Position numbers and translations under genes: made by a program. DNA of 64,000 nt from Macrolepiota albuminosa (taxonomy: Eukaryota > Basidiomycota > Agaricomycetes > Agaricales > Agaricaceae): positions 62,001 through 126,000 of the forward strand of contig JAMWFC010000107.1 of assembly GCA_027475525.1 (NCBI GenBank), read 5' to 3'. Below the pieces are notes generated by a model. The model made no database searches. It saw nothing but the letters and a program-made list of their open reading frames with translations, and had not been told where the DNA came from. Of the stretch, positions 22,971-34,500 are shown in pieces (position 1 is the first letter of the stretch; every line of letters starts with the position of its first letter).

Positions 22971-23273
22971 GATAATCTGTCTGTGTCTATGTATGAACTT
23001 GAATAATTTGCTCTCAATAATAGCATATATTCAAATCACCTTTACATGTCTTATGGATATGGGCATTGTATCATCTACATTATCTACTATTGGATTATTG
23101 TCCAAGTATGCAAAGTTATCATCATCTGAAAATGCCATAAATGGTGCACTAGTTACAATGGAAATGGAATACAGTGGTAGCCATTGTATTATGAGGGCTG
23201 GCAACTCTTGTGTGTTCTAAGTGAGTTGTGTTCTTTCCTCAGTAAACAGGATGAGGTCCCTTTGCCTGATGAC

Positions 23274-23427
23274 TGTTGTTTTTGGTTGCTTGCATTTCTT
23301 TAGAGAGTTCAGGTTCATGATCAAATATCTATGGCCAGGACCTAGCCATTTGTTGTTTTTGGTTGCTTGCATTTCTTTAGAGAGTTCAGGTTCATGATCA
23401 AATATCTATGGCCAGGACCTAGCCATT
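23274..23427. repeat. 77-bp tandem duplication 9
   Basis: Copies start at 23274 and 23351, in non-coding sequence between the KDZ relic and the LTR at 23475. Confidence 0.95.
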
Positions 23428-23474
23428 GTACCAGAGATCTAATGAGACCACTCATCAATATTGGCAATATGCCC

Positions 23475-23845
23475 TGTAGAGTATTGTAAGATACTAATAT
23501 CCCTCAGAGTTCACAACGTAGCCGGTGAAACAACTTTATTACCTGTAGAGTATTGTAAGATACTAATATCTACAGGTTCTCGTAAGTAGAAGTAATTTGC
23601 GTAAGTAACGGCCGACGTACCCTTCAGAGTTCATGATGTAGCCGGTGAAACAACTGAGGAGTATGTCCGTTGATGGCCATATTTATACTGTGAAATAAGG
23701 TTTGAGGATAAAGATTGACAAATAACAAATTGTTGCGCCGTGGTGGCGCAACATAACGAATAAATAAATAATAGGTAATCAAGAAATTGTAAATGAAATA
23801 ATTACTGTGCTGCCTGCAAGCGCTGACTGGAGTCATACTCCAACA
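23475..23845 (+). mobile_element. Solo LTR with internal repeats
   Basis: Starts TGTAGAGTATTG and ends CTCCAACA, flanked by TGCCC at 23470-23474 and 23846-23850. Inside, TGTAGAGTATTGTAAG recurs at 23542 and a CCTCAGAGTTCA...GCCGGTGAAACAAC module recurs at about 23500 and 23618. Those spacings are not 77 and the copies differ, so this duplication is probably real. Orientation is arbitrary; no matching internal region was seen. Confidence 0.65.
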
Positions 23846-23941
23846 TGCCCTAATTTAGACAGGCTAGATACCAGCAGACAGCAGACCCTATTCATTGATG
23901 ACAAATGGAATCTGTTTGTTATTAACAGACACTGAACAGAA

Positions 23942-24315
23942 ATGTATATTTTATCATGTGATCCTTCAGTTGAGAACTGTGTGGTTGCAGAAAATTATAT
24001 TGTCTACATACATGTCTGCCCTCCTGCAATGCCTGCACCAATATTTTTGAGAACTGTGTGGTTGCAGAAAATTATATTGTCTACATACATGTCTGCCCTC
24101 CTGCAATGCCTGCACCAATATTTGCACCAAAAAAAAAGATGAGTAGAACCAATATTTACAGCAGAAAAAAATCTATCTTTGAACCATATGAGGAACTTTA
24201 CCGCTCCTCAACTACTTCTCAAGCTCAGACTGCTATCTTGAAGGATAAAATCCTAACAGATATCTTCAACTACTGTGCTATTAAGGGGACAGAGCCAAAG
24301 ACAGAGGAAAAGTAG
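23942..24315 (+). pseudogene. Unrecognised short ORF
   Basis: After collapsing the 77-bp duplication, one reading frame of about 95 residues remains, ending EPKTEEK at 24315. The last 60 residues are charged (KKKMSRTN, then SQAQTAILKDKILTDIFNY). I do not recognise the family; nearby sequence (24660-24857, minus) has another charged 65-codon ORF. Possibly fragments of an old transposon gene. Confidence 0.25.
23971..24124. repeat. 77-bp tandem duplication 10
   Basis: Copies start at 23971 and 24048; it makes the peptide block VVAENYIVYIHV appear twice, in two frames. Confidence 0.95.
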
Positions 24316-24659
24316 GCAGAGAGAATCAACAGCATTTCTCCAGTAATTTTTCTCTTTGGTATCCTGCCCTCTTGTTCTTTCTCTTTCTCTTTCTCTTTAT
24401 TTTCATCCTCATTTTTGTTCTCCTGCTCCTTCTGTCAATGATAGGTACCAGGAGGACATTGACCAATGTAGGTCACCTGCTTTGGCTTCTTGGCATTCAG
24501 TGATGGACCAGACAATTCTCCTGCCACTGAAGGACTCAGTCATTTTCTCTTTTTTAGAATCGGTGATGGACCAGATGAATCTCATGCTGCTAGCCTATAA
24601 TCTATTCAGTTTTCTCATGTCAGTGCCATCAACAGACTGGCCTCAGTCAACAGATCAGG

Positions 24660-24857
24660 TCATTCTTTGTCCTTACTTTGTTCTTCCCCCCTTCCGCTCC
24701 TTTGAAACCATTTCTTCACAGCATCCTTCAATTGTCTTGTCATATCCTCATCAGAAAGCTTGCTCTGGAGTAGTGGGATAACTTTGTTGATGAAACTTCT
24801 CCTGGCATCAAGGATGAGTTTCTTGTCACCCTGGACCTGGCTGCTTGTCAGCCACAT
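24660..24857 (-). pseudogene. Short charged ORF, unrecognised
   Basis: 65 codons, helical and charged (DARRSFINKVIPLLQSKLSDED, then KKWFQRSGRG). The composition suggests a real former coding sequence rather than a shadow, but both ends are undefined and no domain is identified. Confidence 0.25.
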
Positions 24858-24948
24858 GTCAGTCTATGGGACAACTGTTAGTGCATGTCTATTAGACAGG
24901 AGTGCTTGCATCTTACCAGGTCCTTTAGCTGTCCTTTGAGTTGATGCA

Positions 24949-25455
24949 TGTCAGGGGACTCCTCATTTCTTTTTTTTCTCACTCCTTATCTCTTCACTCT
25001 CCCTTCATTCATTCTCTGATTTCTTCTGACATTATTTCATTTTACTGTTTCTATTCTTTCAACACTATCTGTTAGTACTACTCTCAGCCCTTGAGGTGCT
25101 CTGGTTTTTTAGCTACTATTCAGACAAGTGTGGGCCCTTCAGCACCACTTCCAGACTGCTTATATAAGCCAGAGTTTGCCTTTCTGACTTCTAAAGTCCA
25201 GAGTTTTCCTGCTTTGTTTGCACAGTTGTGGGGTTAGTTTTTAAGGTTTTGTTGTACTGTACAGTTGTTTTCCATGCTTCAGAAGCCCCAGAAGTGTCCA
25301 ACCTGGCATAGGAAATCCCTAGATTTGTTCTCTTTGGATCTTCCTCTGCCAGGTAAGTAGTTATTCTAATATTGTCAGCATATACTCTAATACACTTTGG
25401 ATCTCTCTCTGCCAGCTGTGTGACTGAGCCACAGCCTCTAGAGGTTGCCCTTACA
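24949..25455 (+). mobile_element. Solo LTR of family B
   Basis: TGTCAGGGGACTCC...GCCCTTACA with perfect target duplication ATGCA at 24944-24948 and 25456-25460. It keeps a central segment (about 25070-25200) that the LTRs of element B lack, so it is a longer subfamily. Confidence 0.9.
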
Positions 25456-25674
25456 ATGCAGGTCTCCTCTGCAAGCAAGGTATCATACTCAAACATAAGC
25501 GTTAATGACCTGTTGGTGGAGTTCTTCACTAGACATGGTGGATGGAGGATTAAAAAAATGAACGAGAACTTTACATGAAGCAAGTTCTGAAAATAGATAT
25601 CATATAACCTTGTTTAAATTACAAAAGAAGTTTGATTTATTGCTTGACAAACTTTACTTTGTTTATCATACTGT

Positions 25675-26330
25675 GTAGTAAATAACAATTAGCTAAGCAG
25701 GTCAAAAATGCAGAGGTCCTAATGTTTATTGCACTAAGCAGGAGTCAAACCTGCCTAGTGCAAGACACAATGAATACCCATTGATAATATTCCACTACAC
25801 CATAGACACTTACTGAATACTGCTATGATGTAAACAAATATCAGTCTAATATTTCATGTGTAGTAAATAACAATCAGCTAAGCAGGTCAAAAATTCTAGA
25901 CAGTTTGATATCAATGCACTTGTGGGAGTTTCATGTGTAGTAAATAACAATCAGCGAAGCAGGTCAAAAATTCTAGACAGTTTGATATCAATGCACTTGT
26001 GAGAGTCAAACCTGCCAACTGCAAGACACAATGAATACACATTGATAATATTCCACTATACCAGAGATGACTACAGAATACTGCTATAATGTAAATAAAT
26101 ATCAGTCTAATATTCTATGTATAGTAAATAACAATTAGCTAAGCAGGTCAAAAGTTACTGACAGTTCAATATCAATGCACTAGTGGCAGTCAAACCCGCC
26201 TACTACAAGATATAAGAAATACCAATTGGGAATATTCCACTACATCACAGATGCTTACTGTACAGGCTATAGTGTAAATTAATATCAGTCTAACATTCTG
26301 CTACACCTTATGTACAGGATACTACTTCAG
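25675..26330 (-). repeat. Tandem array of about 185-bp units with tRNA-like boxes
   Basis: Units begin near 25675, 25860 and 26121 (after removing the 77-bp duplication) with GTAGTAAATAACAA. On the minus strand each holds a B-box-like AGGTTTGACTC and an A-box-like TGGTATAGTGG. The same unit occurs once in plus orientation at about 18545-18720. Confidence 0.55.
25852..26005. repeat. 77-bp tandem duplication 11
   Basis: Copies start at 25852 and 25929, with one mismatch (CAGCT versus CAGCG), as expected if two alleles or two repeat copies were joined. Confidence 0.9.
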
Positions 26331-26445
26331 TGGACTCCTTCTGGCCTCTGTCAATTTACTACAAGTAAAAATTGATAATACTATCCATTCAAATACTGTA
26401 TGGATCTATTTGTGCACTATATGTACACTGTGTTGAATTGTAGTA

Positions 26446-26527
26446 AGCACCTGTTGTATAATGGAATATTGATAAATTGATATTTCATATTATGCACAAA
26501 AAGTGGGTTTGACTTCCACTAGTGCAC
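26446..26527 (+). repeat. tRNA-like (pol III) repeat copy
   Basis: GCACCTGTTG start and a T-arm-like GTGGG-TTTGACT-TCCAC followed by TAGTGCA; the 5-bp stem has one mismatch, explained by C to T. Confidence 0.45.
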
Positions 26528-26796
26528 ATTATATAATAGTGGCAGGCCACTGACGTCTGCTGGTGTCATTAGTTTGACCCATTCAAAACTCCAGAGATTT
26601 CTGCAGAGAAATTAAATAGGACGTATTTGTGCATATGTTTCTTCCAGTGCATGTGACAAGTTGATGATGCACTGTGGCTAACTATCTTTGTGCTGGTCTT
26701 TGTAAAAAAGATAACCAGCCTTTCCAGAGTTTTGAATAGATCAACTTAATAATGCTAGCAAGCAGATGAACAGATATTTTACAGGGGCTTACAGGC

Positions 26797-27290
26797 CTTA
26801 CATGCATGATCCCCAGTATACAGTTCTCTTCCCATTACTCAATGCCTTCCAGAACTTGCCCCAGACATCCCAGACATTCCAGAACCCCATAGTACTTATA
26901 CTTGTATTCGCTAGTCTTGATATTACATTTGATTGTTTGGATGCCCTTTTTATTGACTGGTGCACACTGACTGGTACGCTTGGCTGGCATACTTCAACTG
27001 GCATGCTCAATTTATTCACATGCTCTTAAGATTGGTATGCACTTTGTGACTTAAACTTTGCTAACCAGGTCTCATCTTAGAATTTCCAGTTCTCGACTCG
27101 ACTCTAACCCTTTAATTCTTTTCAACTTTACCCAATCCCCAGACTAAGTTTCTTATCCCAGGAATCTCCTGTTTGCATCTTGAACCCTGGAGCTAAGTCC
27201 AGAGTTCCAGACATCTGAGTACATGTAGATCAAGTCCATCTCATAAGGGCATTGCTTTTCTGGGAAGCCTCCAACTCAGCAGAACCTGAC
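26797..27290 (+). repeat. Family-C LTR fragment, 5' truncated
   Basis: Matches the second half of the LTR at 9819-10609 from ACATGC...GATCC to the end AACCTGACA. The first 200 or so bases are absent. It abuts repeat R1 directly. Confidence 0.75.
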
Positions 27291-27830
27291 AGCCATTAGC
27301 TGGCATCCATTGAAATCTGTCAGCATTTATCAGCTATCTGCTGGCATCCATCAGCAATCCCTGGCATTGTCTGGCATTGTCTGGCATTGTCCAGCATCAC
27401 CCAGCATCAGGGTGGGAGGGAAGGAAAGAGGGTGCATGGGTGTCTACTGCATGGGGTGGCATCTGGAGGAGCATGGGAGGTGGCGGAAGAGAGATGAAGG
27501 TGGGGAAAAGGAGGAAGAAGGGGGATGGGGTAGGGTGTGGATGTCCACTGGCATGCCAGCAGACATAGCAGACATCAGACATTAGGTCAGGAGGGAGGAG
27601 AGAAGCAGGGTAGCATGTCTGGTAGTTTGGGGAGTGGAGAGAAGAAAGAGAGAGAAGGGCAGAAGAAGGTGTGTGAGTATCTGCTGTCTACTAGCATGCC
27701 AGCAAATGGTAGTGGATGTCAGCATGTGAGCCAGCTGACATCAGTGGACAGAAGCTGACCTGTGTAAAAATGACAAATATTTTAGTAGAAATGGTGCTGG
27801 GTTGAAAAAGAAGAAGCAAGTTCAGTGGAC
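27291..27830 (+). repeat. Dispersed repeat R1, copy 2
   Basis: Same order as 17040-17780, including the purine-rich part and the GTAAAAATGACAAA block. Near 27361 it has three near-perfect CTGGCATTGT repeats. Confidence 0.6.
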
Positions 27831-28232
27831 CTGTGTCCTGTCCATGAGCAGATGAACAGATCAAATGAATTTACTGACCTAACCATACTGACTTGTAGTA
27901 AGCCCTGGTAAATTATCCATTTATTGGCTTGCTAGCATCATTAAGTTGATTTATTTAAAACTCTAGAAATTACTGGAGAAGAATAGAATGGAGGAACTTG
28001 CATGGGTATTTATTGCAGTGCATGTGACAAGTGACCAGTACAAAGGTAGCCAGCTGCAGTGTAGTCCTTTATATCTCCATTGCAGAACTGCTGTAGGATG
28101 ACTTGGTCATCTCACATCAGTGCCCACCTAGATGATTCAATATAATGACTGGGTTCATGAGTGGGTTCCACTGTAAAAGTGAATTCCCCTTGAGTGGATA
28201 TAGCATTGTTAAGGGTGATCACACTTGCTGCT

Positions 28233-28386
28233 ATATTCTGCTGATAGTCTATAATAGCTTGTTAAGCTGCAAACACTTGCAGTGTCTCTCCAGGCTGCTA
28301 TAGAGCCTGATATTCTGCTGATAGTCTATAATAGCTTGTTAAGCTGCAAACACTTGCAGTGTCTCTCCAGGCTGCTATAGAGCCTA
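28233..28386. repeat. 77-bp tandem duplication 12
   Basis: Copies start at 28233 and 28310, non-coding. Confidence 0.95.
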
Positions 28387-28425
28387 AAGTAAGGTAAATG
28401 CTTTGTTCACTGGCAACAACAGCAA

Positions 28426-28923
28426 TGTCAGGGGACTTCTCATTCCTTCCTTCCTTCACTTCTTATCTTTTCACTCTCCTTTCATTCATTCTCTTATTTC
28501 TTCTGACATTATCTCATTTTATTGCTTTTATTCTTTTAACACTATCTGTTAGTACTATTCTTAGCCCTTGAGGTGCTCTGGTTCTTTAGCTACCATTCAG
28601 ACAAGTATGGGCCCCTCAGCACTGCTTCCAGACTACTTACATAAGCCAGAGTTTGCCAGAGTTTGCCCCTTATTTGTGCAATTGTTTGTGTAGGCAATTT
28701 TTGAGTTTTTAAAGTTTTGTTGTACTGTACAGTTGTTTTCCATGCTTCAGAGGCCCCAGAAGCATTCAACCTTGCATAGGGAATTCCTAGACTTGTTCTC
28801 TTTGGATCTCCCTCTGCCAGGTGAGTAGTTATCATGATATTGTCAGTATATATTCTAATACACTTTGGATCTCTCTCTGGCAGCTGTGTGACTGAGCCAC
28901 AGCCTCTAGAGGTTGCTCTTATA
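28426..28923 (+). mobile_element. Solo LTR of family B
   Basis: Target duplication AGCAA at 28421-28425 and 28924-28928. The 3' end reads CTTATA instead of CTTACA (C to T). Confidence 0.88.
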
Positions 28924-29579
28924 AGCAAAGGCTCACTAACCTTTAAGGCAGGAGAAGGCCTGACCAAGGATACTTGGGATCCTTGACTCTGCTTTCTCTG
29001 GAGGTATTTCTTTACCTCTTGGTCAAGAAAGTCCAAGCCTGTGTCAGTATGGGAAAAATGTCTTCAATTTTTGCCATCATGTAATTTATTAGACTGCCAG
29101 ATGCTTGTGTAAGCAATAGTATGTCCAGACACTTAGTAAGCAATAGCTTGTGTTAGTGTGGGAAAAAGGTCATCAATTTTTGCTGTTATGTAAAGACTGT
29201 TTGTGTCAGGTTCTGCTGAGTTGGGGGCTTTCCAGAAAAGCAATACCCTTACAAAGCAGACTTGATCTACATATACTCAGGTGTCTGGAACTCCAGACCA
29301 TGCTCCAGAGTTCAAGACGTGAACAAGAGATTTCTGGAATAAGGGACTTAGTCTGAGGATCAGAAGAAGTCAAAAAAAAATGGGGTTAAGGTTGAGTCAA
29401 GAATCAGAGGTTCTAAAACAAGACCGGGGTTAATAAACTTTAAGTCACAAAGTGCATACCAATCTCAAGGGCACACATATAAGTCAAAGTGTGCCAGTCA
29501 GTGCATACTGGTCAAGTCAAAGGGCACACAAACAAATCAGTGTAATATCAAGACTAGGGTACAACAAGTGGGTAGCTAC

Positions 29580-29963
29580 TGTCAGGGGACTCCTCATTTC
29601 TTCCTTTTCTCACTCCTTATCTCTTCACTCTCCCTTCATTCATTCTCTTATTTCTTCTGACATTATTTCATTTTACTGTTTCTATTCTTTGAACACTATC
29701 TGTTAGCACTTGTTTGCACAGTTGTTTGGTTAGTCAATTTTCGAGTTTTTAAGGTTTTGTTGTACTGTACAGTTGTTTCCCATGCTTCAGAAGCCCCAGA
29801 AGCATTCAACCTGGCATAGGGAATCCCTAGACTTGTTCTCTTTGGATCTCCCTCTGCCAGGTGAGTAGTTATTATGATATTGTCAGTACATACTCTAATA
29901 CACTTTGGATCTCCCTCTGCCAGCTGTGTGACTGAGCCACAGCCTCTAGAGGTTGCCCTTACA
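29580..29963 (+). repeat. 5' LTR of element B
   Basis: TGTCAGGGG...CCTTACA; AGACTTGTTCT at 29829-29839. Confidence 0.94.
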
Positions 29964-30074
29964 GCAGAACAAGTCTCTACATTTCGGTCTGGGAGCCCAG
30001 CTGTGTGACTGAGCCACAGCCTCTAGAGGTTGCCCTTACAGCAGAACAAGTCTCTACATTTCGGTCTGGGAGCC
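29921..30074. repeat. 77-bp tandem duplication 13
   Basis: Copies start at 29921 and 29998; it repeats the LTR end and primer site. Confidence 0.95.
29966..29976 (+). promoter_or_regulatory. Putative self-primer binding site of element B
   Basis: AGAACAAGTCT two bases after the LTR, complementary to 29829-29839 (and to 35979-35989 in the 3' LTR). Confidence 0.6.
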
Positions 30075-30215
30075 CTCTTCAGCCTGCTTGAGCCCTCTCT
30101 TGCCCCTTTAGGTCCCTCCCCCACTGGATTACTCCCTGCGGTCTGGGAGCCCTCTTCAGCCTGCTTGAGCCCTCTCTTGCCCCTTTAGGTCCCTCCCCCA
30201 CTGGATTACTCCCTG
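30062..30215. repeat. 77-bp tandem duplication 14
   Basis: Copies start at 30062 and 30139, in the gag leader. Confidence 0.95.
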
Positions 30216-30343
30216 TCCCTCTGTTGCTTCTATGACCCAACCAGCCCCCTCAGACACTCCCCTGGATCCCTCCCCCACTGGATTACTCCCTGTCCCTCTG
30301 TTGCTTCTATGACCCAACCAGCCCCCTCAGACACTCCCCTGGA
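30190..30343. repeat. 77-bp tandem duplication 15
   Basis: Copies start at 30190 and 30267; the gag ATG therefore appears twice (30232 and 30309). Confidence 0.95.
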
Positions 30344-31577
30344 TGCTTCTGCCCCTCAGGATAATGCCTGGGGTCGCTTGCTTGCTCTGGAGACTCAGGT
30401 GCAGACTACTCAAGCTTCCCTCACCCTCCACACCACTGAACTTGCTGGATTACGTCAGGCCACAGACACCATCTCCCATTCCCTTCAGGCCCTCTTAGAG
30501 CGCCTCCCTCTTGCTCCTACCCCTCTCCAGGCACCTCCAGTTAGGGCTGACACACCCCCAGTCCCTCGCTTTGGGGCCTCCCCCCCAGTTCATGCCAATA
30601 TTCCTCGCCCAGCACTCCCAGACACATTCAATGGTGACTGAGTGATAGGTGAGCATTTCCTGCAGTCCTGCATCACCTATATTCAGCTCAGTGGTGAGGC
30701 GTTCCCCTCTGATGCTCTCAAGATTGCTTGGGTTCTTTCTTACATGAAGTCTGGGCGAGCTTCAACATACGTGCTACGAGTCTCTCAATGCCCTGGAGGA
30801 GTGGAGAGTTTTGGAAGTTGGGATCAGTTTGAGAAGGAGTTTCAGACAGAGTTCTTCCCCTTGGACCCTGCTAAGGTGGCAGCCCTCACTCTCCAAGATC
30901 CTCATTGATATGGGCAGGGGAAGCGGACCCTAGATGAGTATATTGACTCCTTCAGAGCTCTGGCTGAACAGGCCTGCTATCCCGATGGTCTTCAGCTCTG
31001 TCTCACCTTCCAAGATGGCCTCCTTCCCTCTCTCATGGACTGGATCAACAGCATGGCTGAGGGATGACCTGACAACACAAGTATCAAGACCTGGTATCAG
31101 GTAGCACAGGATTAGTGGCAGCTCATGGAGTTACGACATAAGCTCCACTGTGGAACTGCCCCTTGCTCCACCTCACAGGCATCTTTTCCTGCTCATCATT
31201 CCATCCAGCCCTCCTTTCCATTTCGTGCTCCACCCCCAGCTCAGGTACCTGTGGCACATCCCCTCCCTCTTGGGATACCTATGGATGTTGATGCCTCTCA
31301 TCAACATTCCTCCCTTCCTCTCCTCTGCCGTTGCTGTGGGAAGCCTGGTCACTTTGCTCGATATTGCCCCCAGGGGTTGGAGGTGCGCTATCTCTCAGCT
31401 TTAGAGCAGGAAGAGCTTCTTCTCCAGCTCCTTGCTGCCTGAGACGTTTGAGGAAACCCCTCCCCAGATGTACAGACTGAAACAGAACCTTCGGATGAGT
31501 CCTTGGGTCCTGTGGAAGCTGTAGCAGAACCATCAGATGGGTCTTTTGGTTCTGCAGGGGAGGGTTTTCAATAGAGC
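30309..31577 (+). pseudogene. Gag of element B
   Basis: Starts at ATG 30309 (MTQPAPSD). An N-terminal helix (LALETQVQTTQASL), a Pro-rich linker, a capsid domain (from TFNGD, including AWVLSYMKSGRAS and FEKEFQTEFF), and a CCHC zinc knuckle near 31327-31368 (CRCCGKPGHFARYC), all intact, then an acidic tail. One frame throughout, with stops at about 30639, 30906, 31065, 31113 and 31440; each replaces Arg or Gln by a single C-to-T change (CGA to TGA, CAG to TAG). Without them it would be about 420 residues. Confidence 0.88.
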
Positions 31578-31582
31578 AATGG

Positions 31583-34500
31583 ATGAGTTGTACACCTCCG
31601 CCGCCTGGTGCTAATCAGTTTACATGTCTATCAGTAGAACCTTCTAATGTATCACTCCCTGTTCCTGATTCTCTGACTGAAACTGTAAGCACCCCCTCTG
31701 ACGTACAAAATACCCTCTTGGTCCAAGCCTCAGCTAAGACCTCCTCTCCTCCTTCTTCTGTCTGATGACCACATGTCCCAGCTTGGGAACGACATCTTCC
31801 TCATTGCTATGTTGTTGCCTCCACTCCCTCTCCCAACTCTCTGTGTCTGAATGTGGAGATTGAGACAACTGACACTCAGCAGACTTGAAGCGTCATAGCT
31901 CTCTTGGACAGTGGTGCTACTGGACTCTTCCTGGACACCCATTATGTGGAACAACACCAGCTCACTACCTGACCCCTCTCTCACCCTATTCCAGTCTATA
32001 ACATTGACAGTACACTCAATGAAGCTGGATCCATCCGCCATGTGGTGGATTTAGTCCTTCGTTATCAGACGCATTCAGAGTGTGCTGTCTTTGCGGTCAC
32101 CAGCCTACGAAAGCAGAACATGATACTTGGGTTCTCCTGGCTGCATGATCACAATCCTGAGATTGACTGGGCCAAGGGTAAGGTGAGCATGAGCCGCTGC
32201 CCTCGACGGTGTTCCACATGTGCTAAGGAAGTGAGAGAGGAGCGCAGAGAGTCAGTCCGTGAGCGTGCTGCTATCCGGGCTTGCCGAGTTGGACACCTCC
32301 CCTTTGCAGACCTTGACCTACTGGATCCTCCTCCCTTGGCGTTCCCTTATAGAGAGGCCCTCTATGAGGACGTTTGAGGTGTAGTGGGTGAAGCCCAGAT
32401 GGAAGATGGATGTGAGGGTGAATTTGGATGTGCTCCTGACCCAGAGTCTCCAGACGAGGCTATCAAGACAGGTGATAGGATTTATGCAACTACGTTACGA
32501 CCTCCACCAACTGTAGCAGAGATTAGAGCTAGCCAAACTACCTCCCAGCGGCTAGCTCAGGCATTTGCTGCCAACTCTGCTCCTAAGTCATTCTGAGATG
32601 CGGTTCCTCATCACCTGCAAGACTTTGAGGATGTTTTCTCTAAGGCATCATTTAACTCCCTGCCAGAGCATAAGCAGTGGGACCATGCAATTGAGCTTAC
32701 ACCCAATGCTGAGCCCTCTAGCTGCAAGGTCTACTCACTCTCTCCCAGAGAACAGGATGAGCTCGATGCCTTTTTGCAAGAGAATTTAGACTCTGGTCGC
32801 ATCCGTCCCTCAAAGTCTCCGATGGCCTCTCCAGTCTTCTTCATTAAGAAGAAGGATGGATCTCTACATCTGGTTCAGGACTACCGAGTCTTGAATGCGA
32901 TGACTGTGAAGAATCGCTACCCTTTACCACTCATTTCAGAGCTTGTCAACAACCTCCGAGGTGCGTGCTACTTTACCAAGTTGGATGTCTGCTGGGGCTA
33001 CAACAATGTGCGCATCAAAGAAGGTGATGAGTGGAAGGCAGCATTCCAAACAAATCGTGGACTCTTTGAACCTTTGGTAATGTTCTTTGGCCTCACTAAT
33101 AGCCCTGCTACCTTCCAGACCATGATGAACAACATTTTCTGAGACCTCATAGCAGAAGGTGTTGTGTGTGTATACTTTGACGATATTCTCATCTATACCA
33201 AGACTCTAGAGGAGCATCGTTGGATTACGTGCATTGTACTGGAATGTCTTCGCCAGCACCAGCTCTATCTTAAGCCAGAGAAGTGCAAGTTTGAGCAGAC
33301 TAAGGTTGAATATCTTGGACTGATCATCTCTCATGGAATGGCTGAGATTGACCCAGTCAAGGTGGCTGGTGTGGTGGAGTGGCCAGAGCCTAAGAACAAG
33401 AAGGAGGTTCAGGCCTTTCTGGGTTTCACCAACTTCTACCGGAGGTTTATTCAGGATTTCTCACACCATGCCCGGCCCCTCTTTGATCTCACCACTAAGG
33501 ACACTCCTTGGCACTGGGATGCAGCACAGCAGACAGCCTTTGATGCCCTCAAGCAGGCAGTCACTTCAAAGCCTGTCCTCCTATTCCCAGATGACAACTC
33601 TCCCTTCCGTGTCAAAGCCAATAGCTCAGATTTTGTTACTGGAGCCGTTCTCTCTCAGCAGTCAAGAGAGGATGGTAAGTGGCATCCTGTGGCCTTCTAC
33701 TCCAAGAGTCTCAATGCTGTGGAGCAAAATTATGAGATCCATGACAAGGAGATGCTGGCTATCATTTGGTCATTTGAGGAGTGGCAACATTTCCTTGAGG
33801 GTGCCAGGCATAAATTTGAGGTGTGGACTGATCACAAGAACTTAGAGTACTTTTGGACGGCCAAGAAACTTAACCGCTGACAGGCTTGATGGTCCTTGTA
33901 TTTGGCCAACTTCGACTTCTCTCTGCATCACAAACCCAGACGGAGCATGGGCAAGCCAGATGCACTTTCTAGGTGAGCAGATCATGGTTCAGGAGCTAGT
34001 GACAATGACAATATTGTACTCCTGAAGCCAGAACTATTTGCTATCTGTGCTCTGGAAGATGTGGTTGGCCAGGGAGAAGAAGTGAGCATCCTTTGAGACA
34101 TCTGACGAGGTAACTGGGAGGGTGCTCAAGAAGATCTGGTGGCTAAGGCTGCCATGGCCTTGCATGCTCAAGAGAAAACTGGAGTGAAGTCTGTCTGCAT
34201 TGACAAGTGGTCTTTGGAGAATGGTCTTCTCACCTTCCGGGGACGCATTTATGTCCCCAACCTGCCAGACCTCTGGAGGCAGATTGTGGAGCAGCATCAT
34301 GACTCTTGAGTTGCAGGATATCCTGGCAGATGGAAGACACTGGAGCTGGTCTTATGGAATTACTGGTGGCCTCAAATGTCATGGTATATTGGCTCTTACA
34401 TCTCCACCTGTAACCTTTGCCTTTGGACTAAGCCTCATCATCAGCCTCCTATGGGACAGCTTCATCCATTGCCTATCCCAGCTGAGCGTTGGAGTGTGGC

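Noticed and set aside
24366..24400. CTTTCT microsatellite as a regulatory element
   Set aside because: Short, imperfect pyrimidine run with nothing else around it.
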